From Desulfovibrionaceae bacterium (GTDB lineage Bacteria; Desulfobacterota; Desulfovibrionia; Desulfovibrionales; Desulfovibrionaceae), in NCBI GenBank assembly GCA_019421865.1, contig JAHZEL010000008.1, positions 342,490 through 406,489 on the forward strand: a stretch of 64,000 bases of DNA, read 5' to 3'. The notes beneath the pieces are model-generated. The model had not been told where the DNA came from and searched no databases. It worked only from the letters and a program-made list of their open reading frames with translations. This document shows, one piece after another, positions 43,233 to 52,579 of the stretch (position 1 is its first letter; each line of letters starts with the position of its first letter). The position numbers were made by a program, and so were the translations under genes.

Positions 43233-44918
43233 TTACTGACGGGTCAGTCTGCGATACTTCATGCGATGAGGCGTATCCGCATCCTTGCCGAGTCTCTTGC
43301 GGCGATCCTCTTCATATTCGGAGAAGTTGCCCTCAAAGAAGGTCACCTGCCCCTCATCCTCAAAGGCCAGAATATGCGTGGCAATACGGTCGAGGAACCA
43401 GCGGTCATGGCTGATGACCAGCACGCAGCCCGCAAAGTTTTCCAGCGCATCTTCCAGAGCACGCATGGTGTTCACGTCGATGTCGTTAGTGGGTTCGTCG
43501 AGCAGCAGCACGTTGGCGCCGGACTTGAGCATGCAGGCAAGGTGCACGCGGTTGCGTTCACCGCCGGAGAGCACGTCCACTTTCTTCTGCTGGTCGCCGC
43601 CCTGGAAGTTGAAACGCGAGCAGTAGGCACGGGCGTTCACTTCGCGGCCGCCGAGTTTGATGAAGTCGCTGCCGCCGCTTATGATTTCATACACGGTCTT
43701 GCCGGGCTCAAGGGACGCGCGGTTCTGGTCGACATAGCCGAACTTCACGGTTTCGCCGATGTTGAGCGTACCGGAATCGGGCTTTTCCTCACCGACGAGC
43801 ATCTTGAACAGCGTGGTCTTACCCGCGCCGTTGGGACCGATAATGCCCACGATGGCACCGGGCTGCACAAGGAAGCTCGCGTTTTCCACCAGCACCTTGT
43901 CGCCCATGCTCTTGCACAGATCTCTGGCTTCGATGACCGACTTGCCGAGGCGCGGTCCCGGCGGAATGTAGATTTCCAGATCCGGGGCGAGACGTTCACT
44001 CTCGTGGCTCAGCATGGCCTCGTAGGCATTGATGCGGGCCTTGCCTTTGGCATGACGCCCCTTGGGCGACATGTGGATCCATTCCAGTTCGCGGGCCAGC
44101 GTCTTGCGGCGTTCGTTGTCGGCCTTTTCCTCAAGAGCAAGGCGCTTTTCCTTCTGTTCGAGCCAGGAGGAGTAATTGCCCTTCCACGGAATGCCGCGAC
44201 CTCTGTCCAGTTCCAGAATCCACCCGGCCACATGGTCGAGGAAGTAACGGTCGTGCGTAACGGCGATGACCGTACCGGGGAAGCCCTGCAGGTATCTTTC
44301 CAGCCAGGCCACGGACTCGGCGTCGAGATGGTTGGTCGGTTCGTCGAGCAGAAGAATGTCGGGGTTCTGCAGCAGCAGACGGCACAGAGCCACGCGGCGG
44401 CGTTCACCGCCGGAAATCACGGACACGGGCGTATCCGCAGGCGGACAGCGCAGCGCATCCATGGCCATTTCCAGGCGGGAGTCGAGATCCCAGGCATTCA
44501 GGGCGTCCATTTTTTCCTGCACCTTGGCCTGGCGCTCGATCAGCGCATCCATGTCGGCATCGGGATCGGCGAACTTTTCGTTGATCTCGTTGAATTCCTT
44601 GACGAGATCCACGACTTCCTGAACGCCCTCCTCCACGACTTCACGGACGGTGCGCGTTTCATCCACCAGCGGCTCCTGCTCAAGATAGCCGATGGAGTAG
44701 CCCGGGGCGACCACCACGTCGCCGTCAAAGGCCTTGTCCACGCCGGCCATGATCTTGAGCAGCGACGACTTGCCCGCGCCGTTCAGGCCGAGAACGCCGA
44801 TTTTCGCGCCGTAGAAATAGCCGAGCGAAATATCCTTGAGAACTTCCCGCTGACCATGTCGCTTGGTCACGCGGTTCATCGAATAAATGACTTTATCCGG
44901 CTGATTATCGTTTGCCAT
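43233..44918 (-). CDS. ettA: Energy-dependent translational throttle protein EttA
   Basis: 561 residues with two ABC domains (Walker A GLNGAGKSS and GPNGAGKTT; signatures SGGERRRVAL and SGGERNRVHL) and no membrane part, i.e. an ABC-F protein. The linker and C-terminal MKYRRLTR match EttA, which binds the ribosomal E site and gates the first peptide bond according to ATP/ADP. The ATG at 44918 gives the canonical N-terminus (KVIYSMNRVTKRHG). The frame extends 54 bases further but without conservation. Confidence 0.95.
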   Translation of the reverse strand: MANDNQPDKVIYSMNRVTKRHGQREVLKDISLGYFYGAKIGVLGLNGAGKSSLLKIMAGVDKAFDGDVVVAPGYSIGYLEQEPLVDETRTVREVVEEGVQEVVDLVKEFNEINEKFADPDADMDALIERQAKVQEKMDALNAWDLDSRLEMAMDALRCPPADTPVSVISGGERRRVALCRLLLQNPDILLLDEPTNHLDAESVAWLERYLQGFPGTVIAVTHDRYFLDHVAGWILELDRGRGIPWKGNYSSWLEQKEKRLALEEKADNERRKTLARELEWIHMSPKGRHAKGKARINAYEAMLSHESERLAPDLEIYIPPGPRLGKSVIEARDLCKSMGDKVLVENASFLVQPGAIVGIIGPNGAGKTTLFKMLVGEEKPDSGTLNIGETVKFGYVDQNRASLEPGKTVYEIISGGSDFIKLGGREVNARAYCSRFNFQGGDQQKKVDVLSGGERNRVHLACMLKSGANVLLLDEPTNDIDVNTMRALEDALENFAGCVLVISHDRWFLDRIATHILAFEDEGQVTFFEGNFSEYEEDRRKRLGKDADTPHRMKYRRLTRQ

Positions 44919-44941
44919 AGCAGTTCCATAGTGTTTTTTTT

Positions 44942-44968
44942 CGCCGACGGAAGAAGCCGCCGACGGAA
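44942..44968. repeat. Direct repeat upstream of ettA
   Basis: CGCCGACGGAA occurs twice, separated by five bases (start-to-start 16 bp), about 25 bases before the ettA start. Spacing of about one and a half turns is seen in some operators; function unknown. Confidence 0.55.
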
Positions 44969-45107
44969 TCACAGAACTTTTATTCTCGCAGAACCTGGAC
45001 TCCTTGTCCAGCAGTAAATCCGGAACGGCGTTTTTCCTTCCAGAGTACCCCGCCCCGCCCTATTTTCCGTCGGACAGGCGATACAGAAGCGAAAAACCGC
45101 ACGGGGA

Positions 45108-45136
45108 TTGACTTCATGTTCCGGCAGGCCTATATT
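45108..45136 (+). promoter_or_regulatory. Sigma70 promoter of greA
   Basis: TTGACT, exactly 17 bases, TATATT. The transcript should begin near 45143, giving about 100 bases of leader before greA. It lies in the 326-base gap between ettA and greA. Confidence 0.85.
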
Positions 45137-45157
45137 GCAAGGAAAGCATTTCCTGAT

Positions 45158-45215
45158 GCCCCACTTTTCTGGAAGTGAATGCGATCCCTTTCGAGAAGTT
45201 GGGCCTCTTTTTTTT
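45158..45215 (+). promoter_or_regulatory. Attenuator-like structure in the greA leader
   Basis: GCCC-ACTTTT pairs with AGAAGT-GGGC, followed by CTC and eight T (45208-45215): a complete terminator upstream of the greA start. The left arm can instead pair locally as CACTT/AAGTG (45162-45177), which would break the terminator. The two folds are mutually exclusive, as in attenuators. Confidence 0.65.
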
Positions 45216-45244
45216 GCTTATTACTTTTTTTGAAGGGATCTGCC

Positions 45245-45724
45245 ATGAGCACGCCTATTTCCGTACAGGGATACAAGAAGCTGGAAAAAGAACTTGAAGC
45301 GCTCAAGAAGGAGCGTCCTGCCGTCATTCAGGCCATCAAGGAAGCCCGTGAAGAAGGCGACCTGAAGGAAAATGCCGGTTACGATGCCGCCCGTGAGCGT
45401 CAGGGCTTCCTGGAAGCCCGCATCAACTACATCGAATCCCAGCTTCCCCAGTACACTGTCATTGACCTCGACACGATTCACAGCGACAAGGTCATCTTCG
45501 GTGCTACCGTGCATGTGGTCGACGTCGACACCGACGAAGAACGTCAGTTCACGCTGCTCGGACCTGATGAAGCCGACTTCGCCAAGGGATCCATCTCCAT
45601 CAACTCTCCCGTCGGCCGTGCCCTTCTCGGTCACGAAGTCGGCGACGAAGTCACCATCGACATTCCCCGCGGCCGCGTGACCTACGAAATCACCGAAATC
45701 GAATTCCACGGCGTACGCGACTGA
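45245..45724 (+). CDS. greA: Transcript cleavage factor GreA
   Basis: 159 residues. N-terminal coiled coil (YKKLEKELEALKKERPAVIQ, then EAREEGDLKENAGYDAARERQ with the acidic tip residues DLKEN) and C-terminal FKBP-like domain (SPVGRALLGHEVGDEV). GreA enters the RNA polymerase secondary channel to rescue backtracked complexes. AAGGGA lies upstream of the ATG at 45245. Monocistronic with its own promoter, leader terminator and end terminator. Confidence 0.97.
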   Translation: MSTPISVQGYKKLEKELEALKKERPAVIQAIKEAREEGDLKENAGYDAARERQGFLEARINYIESQLPQYTVIDLDTIHSDKVIFGATVHVVDVDTDEERQFTLLGPDEADFAKGSISINSPVGRALLGHEVGDEVTIDIPRGRVTYEITEIEFHGVRD

Positions 45725-45752
45725 TTTCCGCTTCTTTTCCGGATACAAGGAA

Positions 45753-45779
45753 GGCTCCCGTTCCGGCGGGAGCCTTTTT
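45753..45779 (+). terminator. Terminator after greA
   Basis: GGCTCCCG/CGGGAGCC stem then TTTTT, 30 bases after the greA stop. The remaining gap to recJ (45780-46099) shows no gene or clear site. Confidence 0.93.
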
Positions 45780-46099
45780 CGTCGTGCCTTGCGGCATGGA
45801 GATACTGCCGGAAGAACTCCGGTCATGCCGGGAATGCGTGAAGCACACTCTTCTTTTGCGGATATCGGCGCAAAACGGAACGCACACCATCTTCGAGAGG
45901 ATACGGAGCGGGGTTGGTGCACAGCATAACACGTCCGCCCGTCGACTTGGAAAATCTTTCAAAATCCGTCGTCCGACAGTCTTTCCCCATATTCTTTCAT
46001 AAGGTCTTTTCCGACTCCCGCGCGATTTTCCTCCGCATCGGTCGGCCGGAGCATCAAAGGGAAACAGGGAGAGCCGACCGGGCAGACCGCACCGGATTT

Positions 46100-47821
46100 T
46101 CAGACCAGCTTCCAGTCCCTGATGCGAACGTCCACACTGGCGGCGCCGTTGTACATGTCGATGCCCGGACTGTAGGCCAGTCGGATGCGCCTGCCTTCGA
46201 GATCGGCGGGAAACTGTTCCGCCTGCCGCCATGCCTTGGCCTGAAGCGTGATGTTGCAGCTTTCGTCCGTCAGCTCCAGAAGCACGTGATTCTTCTGCTG
46301 CCCGAAAAGGCGTCTTCTTTTGACAAGAAGCGGCGGCGACTGGAACACGGGTTCGGGATTTCCCACGCCGAAAGGCTGCATCATTTCCAGTTCCTTCAGG
46401 AAAATAAAATTCGACGCTTCCTTGAAGTCCAGTTCGCCGTCGATCAGCTGCACGGCAGGAACGGGATCAGGCCCCAGAATATCTCTGACCACCTCAAAAA
46501 AGTGCATGCGGAAGGCTTCCAGGCGTTCCGGCCGAACTCTCACACCAGCCGCCATGCGGTGCCCGCCGAACGATTCCAGTTCCCCGGCACAGCGGGCAAG
46601 GCCGTCGTGCAGATCAAAGCCGCTGATGGAACGCCCCGACCCTTTCAGCGTTTCGCCGTCGGTGCAAAGCACCAGCGTGGGCTTGTGGTACTTCTCCACC
46701 AGTCGTGACGCCACAATGCCGATCACGCCCTGATTCCAGTCCGTTCCGGCAATGACGAGCGCAGGATCGTTCAGCGAGGCCTCGGCCTGAAGCATAGCCT
46801 CTTCCGTGATGCGTTCCTCTTCCTGACGGCGCTGGGTATTATATCCATCCAGACGACGGGCCAGATCCGCCGCGGTGTCGCAATCCCCGGCGCAGAGAAG
46901 TTCGAGCGCCGTTTCCGCCGAAGCCACGCGCCCCGCAGCATTGATGCGCGGCGCGAGGCTGAAGATTACCTGCCCCGCTCCGAGCGAGGCCAGAGGCGCA
47001 AAGCCGCAGACCACCTTGAGTTCCGAAATGCCCGGTCTTTTTGCCTCGCCGATCACGAGCAGACCGTTCTTCACGAGAATGCGGTTCTGCCCTTCCAGTT
47101 CCACCAGATCCGCCAGCGTTCCCAGCGCCACAAGATCAAGCGTACGGCGCATGTCGAAGCGAGAAGCTCCTCCCTCGGCAAGACGAGCATTCAGCTCGGC
47201 CATGAGAAAAAACGTGACGCCCACGCCGGAGAGCGAAGCGCAGGGACAGTCCGCCAGCTTCGGATTGCAGAGAACCGCCGCATCCGGAAGCTCTTCGGGC
47301 AACAGGTGATGATCGGTGACGACAACCTCCATCCCCAGCTCTCTGGCCCGTGCAATGGCCGCCACATCGGAAATACCGCAGTCCACGGTCAGAAGAAGCG
47401 TCACGCCCAGCTCCGCCAGACGCTCCACCCCGGCCTCGTTCATGCCGTAGCCTTCCTCGCGCCTGTCCGGCAGGTGCCACATGGCCTCGTAACCGTGGTG
47501 ACGCAAAACCTGAAGCACCAGCGCCGTGCTGGTCACGCCGTCGGCATCGTAGTCGCCCCAAACGGCCAGCTTTCTGCCTTCCCTGAGCCCCCGGGCAAGA
47601 ATATCCGCGGCCTTCTCTATGCCGGGCCACAGCGAAGGCCTGGCAAGATAGCGAAGCCCGGGAGAAAGATATTCCGCGAGCTGCTCTCTGTCGTCGATGC
47701 CGCGCAGCCAGAGCAGCTGGGCAAGCCGCGGAGAAATGCCGCAGCGCTCAGCCATGTCGTGAAACGAAGCGGGAAAGGCAGCCTCATCCCGACGTGTACG
47801 GAATACCCAGTTCTTGCTCAT
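46100..47821 (-). CDS. recJ: Single-stranded-DNA exonuclease RecJ
   Basis: 573 residues, the family's usual size. DHH phosphoesterase motifs: VWGDYDADGVTST, VDCGISD and VTDHHLLPEELP; DHHA1 domain with GFDLHDGLARC and SFGGHRMAAGVRV. It degrades single strands 5' to 3' in RecFOR repair. The start at 47821 gives the standard N-terminus, though no strong ribosome site precedes it; the frame opens 141 bases earlier. Confidence 0.95.
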   Translation of the reverse strand: MSKNWVFRTRRDEAAFPASFHDMAERCGISPRLAQLLWLRGIDDREQLAEYLSPGLRYLARPSLWPGIEKAADILARGLREGRKLAVWGDYDADGVTSTALVLQVLRHHGYEAMWHLPDRREEGYGMNEAGVERLAELGVTLLLTVDCGISDVAAIARARELGMEVVVTDHHLLPEELPDAAVLCNPKLADCPCASLSGVGVTFFLMAELNARLAEGGASRFDMRRTLDLVALGTLADLVELEGQNRILVKNGLLVIGEAKRPGISELKVVCGFAPLASLGAGQVIFSLAPRINAAGRVASAETALELLCAGDCDTAADLARRLDGYNTQRRQEEERITEEAMLQAEASLNDPALVIAGTDWNQGVIGIVASRLVEKYHKPTLVLCTDGETLKGSGRSISGFDLHDGLARCAGELESFGGHRMAAGVRVRPERLEAFRMHFFEVVRDILGPDPVPAVQLIDGELDFKEASNFIFLKELEMMQPFGVGNPEPVFQSPPLLVKRRRLFGQQKNHVLLELTDESCNITLQAKAWRQAEQFPADLEGRRIRLAYSPGIDMYNGAASVDVRIRDWKLV

Positions 47822-48058
47822 ATTCTGAAGGCCTGTCGGCGGAGTCCTTCTCCGCAGATGCTTTTTCGGTGCGTCTTGCGGTCGTGAACAGACCGCAGAC
47901 TTTCCGCATGTCATGAAAAAAATACGCTGTCCGGACATGGCGGGTCTGCAACGGCAGAACATTTCCCGCCATATCCGTATCGACAGCGTTCAATTCAACC
48001 CGCTTTTCCCTCTTCCGCAGCGAACCTCCGCCGCAACAAAGAGGGGGAAGCGTTCAGA

Positions 48059-48679
48059 CTACGCTCCGCAGATACTTCTTGCAAGCTGCGGTTTGAGCGA
48101 GGGCTGCAGCGTGGAGGCCAGATAGAAGGAGCGCAGCTGGTCATAGGCGCTTTCGAGATCGTCGTTGACGATGACGGCATCGAACCAGTGACTGCTCATG
48201 ATTTCCGTGCGGGCATTGGAAAGACGGACCCGTATGGCGTCCTCGCTGTCGGTGCCTCGTCCGCGCAGACGCCGCTCAAGCTCCTCCATCGAAGGCGGAA
48301 GAATGAATACGAACCTTGCCTCGGGCAGCGAAAGGGAAAGCTGCGCGGCGCCCTGCACGTCGATATCGAACAGCATATCCTTGCCGAGCGCCAGTCTGTC
48401 GCGCACCGGCTGAAGAGGCGTGCCGTAGAAATTGCCGTGCACTTCCGCCCATTCGGCAAAATAGCCCTGCTTTCTGCGCTCCACGAACGTTTCCCGGTCA
48501 AGGAAAATGTAATCCACGCCGTCTTTCTCCGTGCCGCGGGGCGCCCGCGTGGTGCAGGAAATGGAAAATTCCAGCGGGAATTCCGCGGTGAGACGGCTCA
48601 CCAGCGTCGTCTTGCCTGCTCCGGAAGGGGCGCAGATAACAAAGGGAAGGCCGCGGCGCGGGCCGAAATCAGTCATCAT
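48059..48679 (-). CDS. gmk: Guanylate kinase
   Basis: 206 residues. P-loop APSGAGKTTL, GMP-binding SCTTRAPRGTEKDGVDYIFL and the lid motif GNFYGTP. It phosphorylates GMP to GDP. It overlaps the remA-like gene by four bases, completing the yicC-remA-gmk order found across bacteria. No rpoZ follows; the 237 bases to recJ hold no clear gene. Confidence 0.96.
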   Translation of the reverse strand: MMTDFGPRRGLPFVICAPSGAGKTTLVSRLTAEFPLEFSISCTTRAPRGTEKDGVDYIFLDRETFVERRKQGYFAEWAEVHGNFYGTPLQPVRDRLALGKDMLFDIDVQGAAQLSLSLPEARFVFILPPSMEELERRLRGRGTDSEDAIRVRLSNARTEIMSSHWFDAVIVNDDLESAYDQLRSFYLASTLQPSLKPQLARSICGA

Positions 48680-48963
48680 ATATCATCCTCGTCTTCATCG
48701 CCGGAAGCATCGGCCTCGCCCTGCGAAGCAAAACGCTGTCCCAGCGTGTCCGCGGAAATGGCGGACAGTATGACATGGTTGGAATCCGTTACCAGAATGG
48801 CGCGTGTTTTCCGCCCCTGGGAAACATCCACGAGGCGTCCCTCGGCTCGGGCGTCGTCGCGCAGACGCCGCATGGGAGACGACAGCGGGTTCACTATGGC
48901 CACCACGCGCGAGGCCAGAACATAGTTGCCGAATCCCACGTTGACAAGCTGCTGTCTTGCCAT
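48676..48963 (-). CDS. RemA/DUF370 family regulator
   Basis: 95 residues. LVNVGFGNYVLASRVVAIV and GRLVDVSQGRKTRAILVTDSNHVILSA match DUF370, whose Bacillus member RemA is a DNA-binding regulator of biofilm and osmolyte genes. The C-terminus is an added acidic tail (GEADASGDEDEDD). The ATG at 48963 follows GGAG. Between yicC and gmk as expected. Confidence 0.9.
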   Translation of the reverse strand: MARQQLVNVGFGNYVLASRVVAIVNPLSSPMRRLRDDARAEGRLVDVSQGRKTRAILVTDSNHVILSAISADTLGQRFASQGEADASGDEDEDDI

Positions 48964-48965
48964 GC

Positions 48966-49844
48966 CTACTCCAGATTCTGCACCTGCTCGCGGCACTTCT
49001 CCAGCTCGTTCTTGCAGTCCACGACAATGCGCGAAACCTGCGCGTCCTGAATCTTGTTGCCGCAGGTGTTGATCTCACGGAAGCTTTCCTGAAGCGTGAA
49101 GTCCAGCTTGCGTCCGGCATCCTCTCCGCTTTCCATGAGCGAAGCCAGACGCACAAGATGCGAGTGCAGCCGGATCAGTTCCTCGGTCACGTCCAGCTTG
49201 TCGGCCATGATGACCATTTCCTGAAGAAAACGGCCTTCCTCAAGCTCGGCACCGAGATTGTTCAGCATATCGGAAAGGCGCTCGCGCACCTGTTCAAAGC
49301 GGGCCTTCTTGACCTCGGGGGCACGTTCCTCAATGGCGGAAATCCATTCCGCCATACGCCCGAAACGCATCTCCAGATCACGGGCCAGCGCGCCGGCTTC
49401 CGTTTCTCTGGATTCGTTCCAGTCGGCAAGCGCGCCTTCAAGGCCCGACGCCAGCAGCTCGAAGAGCGAATCGTCGTCCGCTTCTCCGCTGGAGGTCCAG
49501 AGCGAAGAGAGCTGCATAAGCGTCATATAGTCCACCTCGAAGATATCTCCCCGGGAAGAGGCGAACGACTTCACGGCATCCAGCATGGCCGAGGCCTGCG
49601 CGCTGTCGAAGTTCACCCGTGCCGCGTTCTCAAGCTGCAGATTCAGGGAAATTTCCACACGGCCGCGGGAAGCAAAACGACGCACGATCTTTTCAAAACG
49701 GGCCTCCATGTTGCGGGCCTGCGGCGGAAGCTTCCACTTGAGATCCAGAAAACGGCTGTTGACGCTGCGGATCTCCCAGGTCTGGACCACGTCGCCGTCG
49801 TCCCTCTGAAAACGGCCGAAGCCGGTCATGCTGCGAAGCGGCAT
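48966..49844 (-). CDS. yicC: YicC family protein
   Basis: 292 residues. Begins PLRSMTGFGRFQ and continues with EIRSVNSRFLDLKWKLP; the C-terminal KLDFTLQESFREINTCGNKIQD is highly conserved in the family. YicC proteins are recently described endoribonucleases in E. coli and relatives. Two bases separate it from remA and one from mtaB. Confidence 0.92.
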   Translation of the reverse strand: MPLRSMTGFGRFQRDDGDVVQTWEIRSVNSRFLDLKWKLPPQARNMEARFEKIVRRFASRGRVEISLNLQLENAARVNFDSAQASAMLDAVKSFASSRGDIFEVDYMTLMQLSSLWTSSGEADDDSLFELLASGLEGALADWNESRETEAGALARDLEMRFGRMAEWISAIEERAPEVKKARFEQVRERLSDMLNNLGAELEEGRFLQEMVIMADKLDVTEELIRLHSHLVRLASLMESGEDAGRKLDFTLQESFREINTCGNKIQDAQVSRIVVDCKNELEKCREQVQNLE

Positions 49845-49845
49845 A

Positions 49846-51189
49846 TCATTCTCCTGCTGGATGGTTCGAGGGGTGTTCTTCCCCGAGGGGGCGTACCATA
49901 ATCAAATTTCCTTCCACGCGCACGGGGACGACGTCGACCAGTTCATGATCGCGCCGAACCTGTCCGTCGTCTTCCATGCGGCAGTCGGCGTACCATTCAT
50001 TGTTGCCGTGCCGGGCATCGGCACTGTCGAAGGCCACCTTCATAAGGGGCTGAGCAAGCTGCGCCTGCAGAAATTCCCGATGCTTTTCGGCCATGAACGC
50101 CCGCACTCTGGCGGCATGCTCCTGACGGACCTTTTTCGGAAGCTGATCCGGCAATGCCGCCGCGCGCGTTCCGGGACGCACGGAATAGGGAAACACATGG
50201 GCGTAGGTCATGGGCAGAACCCGCAGCATCTGCAGCGTTTCTTCCGTTTCCGCCTCGGATTCCCCGGGGAACCCCATGAGGATGTCGGCGCCGAGTCCCA
50301 TGACGGGCCAGAAGCGACGCATCTTTTCCACGGCCCCGGCCACGCTTTCCGGAGAATAGGGGGAACGGCCCATGCGACGAAGCACGGCCATGCTTCCGCT
50401 CTGCAGAGAAAGGTGAAGGTGCGGGCATACCATGCGGCAACCTTCCAGCGTTTCCAGCGCCTCGTCATCCGTCACCTGCGCCGGTTCCAGCGAACTGAGT
50501 CTGAAGCGCACCCTGCCCTGCCATTCCGGAGAAAATTCCGCATCCATGCGGCGAAGCAGCGACCAGAAATTTCTGCCGTCCCCGCCGTCGGCATGGAACT
50601 GACGGAGATTCACGCCGGAAATCATGATCTCGCGGTATCCGGCCCTGAGCAGGCGTTCCGTTTCCGCCAGAATGTCCTGCACCGGACGACTGCGTGCCGG
50701 GCCGCGCGTCAGCGGTATGATGCAGTAGGCACAGCCCTGCGAGCAGCCGTCCTGCACCTTGACCACGGGTCTTGCCCTGCGGAAGCACGATATGGAAAAG
50801 GGCGCAAAGCGAGGTCTTTCCGCCTCGTTCACGGCAAAATCCGTCATTTCCAGAGGATGCCCGCCGAGCAGGACAAACTTGTCCCTTTGAGGAATGACCG
50901 CCGCCACGCCGGGCAGCGCGAAATCCGCCGGTTCCGCCGAGGCTGCGCAGCCTGCGGCAAAAATACGCGCATGAGGATTGATGCGGCCGAGCCTGCGCGT
51001 CATCTGCCTGGCGTCGCTCACGGCTTCCGCCGTCACGGCGCAGGAGTCCACGAGCACGACATCGGCAGAGGCCGGATCATCGGTTTCCACTCCGCCGAGG
51101 CTCTGCCACCACTCGCGTATTGCCTGCGTTTCGTACTGATTCACGCGGCAGCCGTAGGTAACGGCATAAAAAGTAAAGTTCTTTTCCAT
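49846..51189 (-). CDS. mtaB: tRNA N6-threonylcarbamoyladenosine methylthiotransferase MtaB
   Basis: 447 residues. N-terminal MTTase domain cysteines in VTYGCRVNQYET, SCAVT and AAGCAA; radical SAM motif CSQGCAYCIIP; C-terminal TRAM-like segment. TYGCRVNQYE separates MtaB from MiaB and RimO. It adds a methylthio group to t6A37 of tRNAs reading ANN codons, downstream of tsaC chemistry. Start at 51189, two bases after the NlpC/P60 gene; weak ribosome site. Confidence 0.92.
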   Translation of the reverse strand: MEKNFTFYAVTYGCRVNQYETQAIREWWQSLGGVETDDPASADVVLVDSCAVTAEAVSDARQMTRRLGRINPHARIFAAGCAASAEPADFALPGVAAVIPQRDKFVLLGGHPLEMTDFAVNEAERPRFAPFSISCFRRARPVVKVQDGCSQGCAYCIIPLTRGPARSRPVQDILAETERLLRAGYREIMISGVNLRQFHADGGDGRNFWSLLRRMDAEFSPEWQGRVRFRLSSLEPAQVTDDEALETLEGCRMVCPHLHLSLQSGSMAVLRRMGRSPYSPESVAGAVEKMRRFWPVMGLGADILMGFPGESEAETEETLQMLRVLPMTYAHVFPYSVRPGTRAAALPDQLPKKVRQEHAARVRAFMAEKHREFLQAQLAQPLMKVAFDSADARHGNNEWYADCRMEDDGQVRRDHELVDVVPVRVEGNLIMVRPLGEEHPSNHPAGE

Positions 51190-51191
51190 GA

Positions 51192-52577
51192 TTATCGTCC
51201 GCCGATGATGGTATAGCCGCGCATGCGCTCGATGAGCTGTCCCTTCGGGTCGGTATCGGGACGCTCGCTTCCCGGGCGAACGCCGGTAATGACCGCCCGG
51301 CCCAGAATGATGCGGCCCTCGCGTCCGTCGCGAAGTCTGCTGCGGATACCCCAGATGTCGTGGAAGAAGACCGGCTCGCCCTCGAACTCTCCTACATAAA
51401 GGCCGATATGTCCGGGCATCCACAGCAGCGTCCGGAACGGCTCGGCGCCGTGCAGAATGACTTCCATCTTCTTTTCTGCAGACATGTTCTCAAAGGAGTG
51501 AAAACTTCCGGCCCTGGCCTGCGCCGCGGAGTTGCGGGGCAGCCAGATGCCGAAGGGCGCAAACAGATCCCGCATCATGGCGGAACAATCTCTGTTGCCG
51601 AACATGCCGCCCCAGCCGTAATTGCCGCCCATCATGCGATCGCCCACGGCCGCCACGGCCTGTGCGGTCAGAGGCTGCGGCATGGAAACCACCGCTTCCG
51701 GCGAAACACTGACGCGCGTCATGCCTGCCCGGGCATCTGAACCGCGTACCGGCACCAGAACGTCCGATCCACTGAAAGGAAGCACCGTGCCGATATCCGC
51801 CAGCGCAAGAAAAGCTCCGGAAGAGGTCAGAGAGACGCCTTCCCTCACCACGGATCCCAGCGGAGCGTTTTTCCACATCTTTTCAAAGGATTCGTCCACA
51901 AAGGCCACACGGTCGGCTGCCACCCAGCCCCAGGCCGCGGGGCTCTGCACCAGAAGCCATGCGCCGTCACGACTGGCATGGTATACCATAAGCGGCGTAC
52001 CCACCGCTGCGGAGGTCTGCTGAAAATCGTCAAACGGCCAGCCCTGCCCCGCGCCCTGCACCCGGGCGAAGCGGGGCTTCACCGTGGGAGCCAGCCGCAG
52101 ATCGGCATGCTGAACAAGTATGGCAGCCCTGCCCCGGCCGGACACCTCGCCGAGAGCGGCGTTGTGCCGCATGCGTTCCCATGCCGCATCGGTCCACGGA
52201 CGCAGGTTCTCCGCATAGCCGCGCTTGCCGGAAGGCCAGTCGAGCACGGCCGTAAACTCCCGCAGCACGGAAGCGGATATCCTGCCCGATTCCCATGGCG
52301 CAAAAAACTTCTTGCGGAAGACCTGCATGTCCTCCTCGGCCGCCGCCGGAGAGCGAAGCAGCGAATTTCCTCCGGCCCGGGAGGCAAACACCGCAAGATT
52401 CTGAGGAATGCGGGCAATATCCTGCACTTCTCCCGCGGCATTCTGCTCTTCGGGAATCTTCGGCTGCTGCGCACAGCCGGAGGCCAGCACGGCTCCGGAA
52501 AACGCCAGTCCCAGCAGCACGGCCTGCACGCCGGAGCGCATCCGTCCCTTCTTCCGCATCACGGCATGATCCGTCAT
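51192..52577 (-). CDS. NlpC/P60 lipoprotein with SH3 domains
   Basis: 461 residues. Lipoprotein signal with lipobox AVLASGC, an N-terminal helical domain, two SH3b-like segments (RAAILVQHADLRLAPTV and GTPLMVYHASRDGAWLLVQS), then an NlpC/P60 cysteine peptidase with Cys in GNRDCSAMMRDL, His in MPGHIGLYVG and a third residue in FFHDIWG. Such proteins cleave peptidoglycan stem peptides (gamma-D-Glu-DAP). Membrane-anchored in the periplasm. GGAAGGGA precedes the ATG at 52577. Confidence 0.92.
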   Translation of the reverse strand: MTDHAVMRKKGRMRSGVQAVLLGLAFSGAVLASGCAQQPKIPEEQNAAGEVQDIARIPQNLAVFASRAGGNSLLRSPAAAEEDMQVFRKKFFAPWESGRISASVLREFTAVLDWPSGKRGYAENLRPWTDAAWERMRHNAALGEVSGRGRAAILVQHADLRLAPTVKPRFARVQGAGQGWPFDDFQQTSAAVGTPLMVYHASRDGAWLLVQSPAAWGWVAADRVAFVDESFEKMWKNAPLGSVVREGVSLTSSGAFLALADIGTVLPFSGSDVLVPVRGSDARAGMTRVSVSPEAVVSMPQPLTAQAVAAVGDRMMGGNYGWGGMFGNRDCSAMMRDLFAPFGIWLPRNSAAQARAGSFHSFENMSAEKKMEVILHGAEPFRTLLWMPGHIGLYVGEFEGEPVFFHDIWGIRSRLRDGREGRIILGRAVITGVRPGSERPDTDPKGQLIERMRGYTIIGGR

Positions 52578-52579
52578 GA

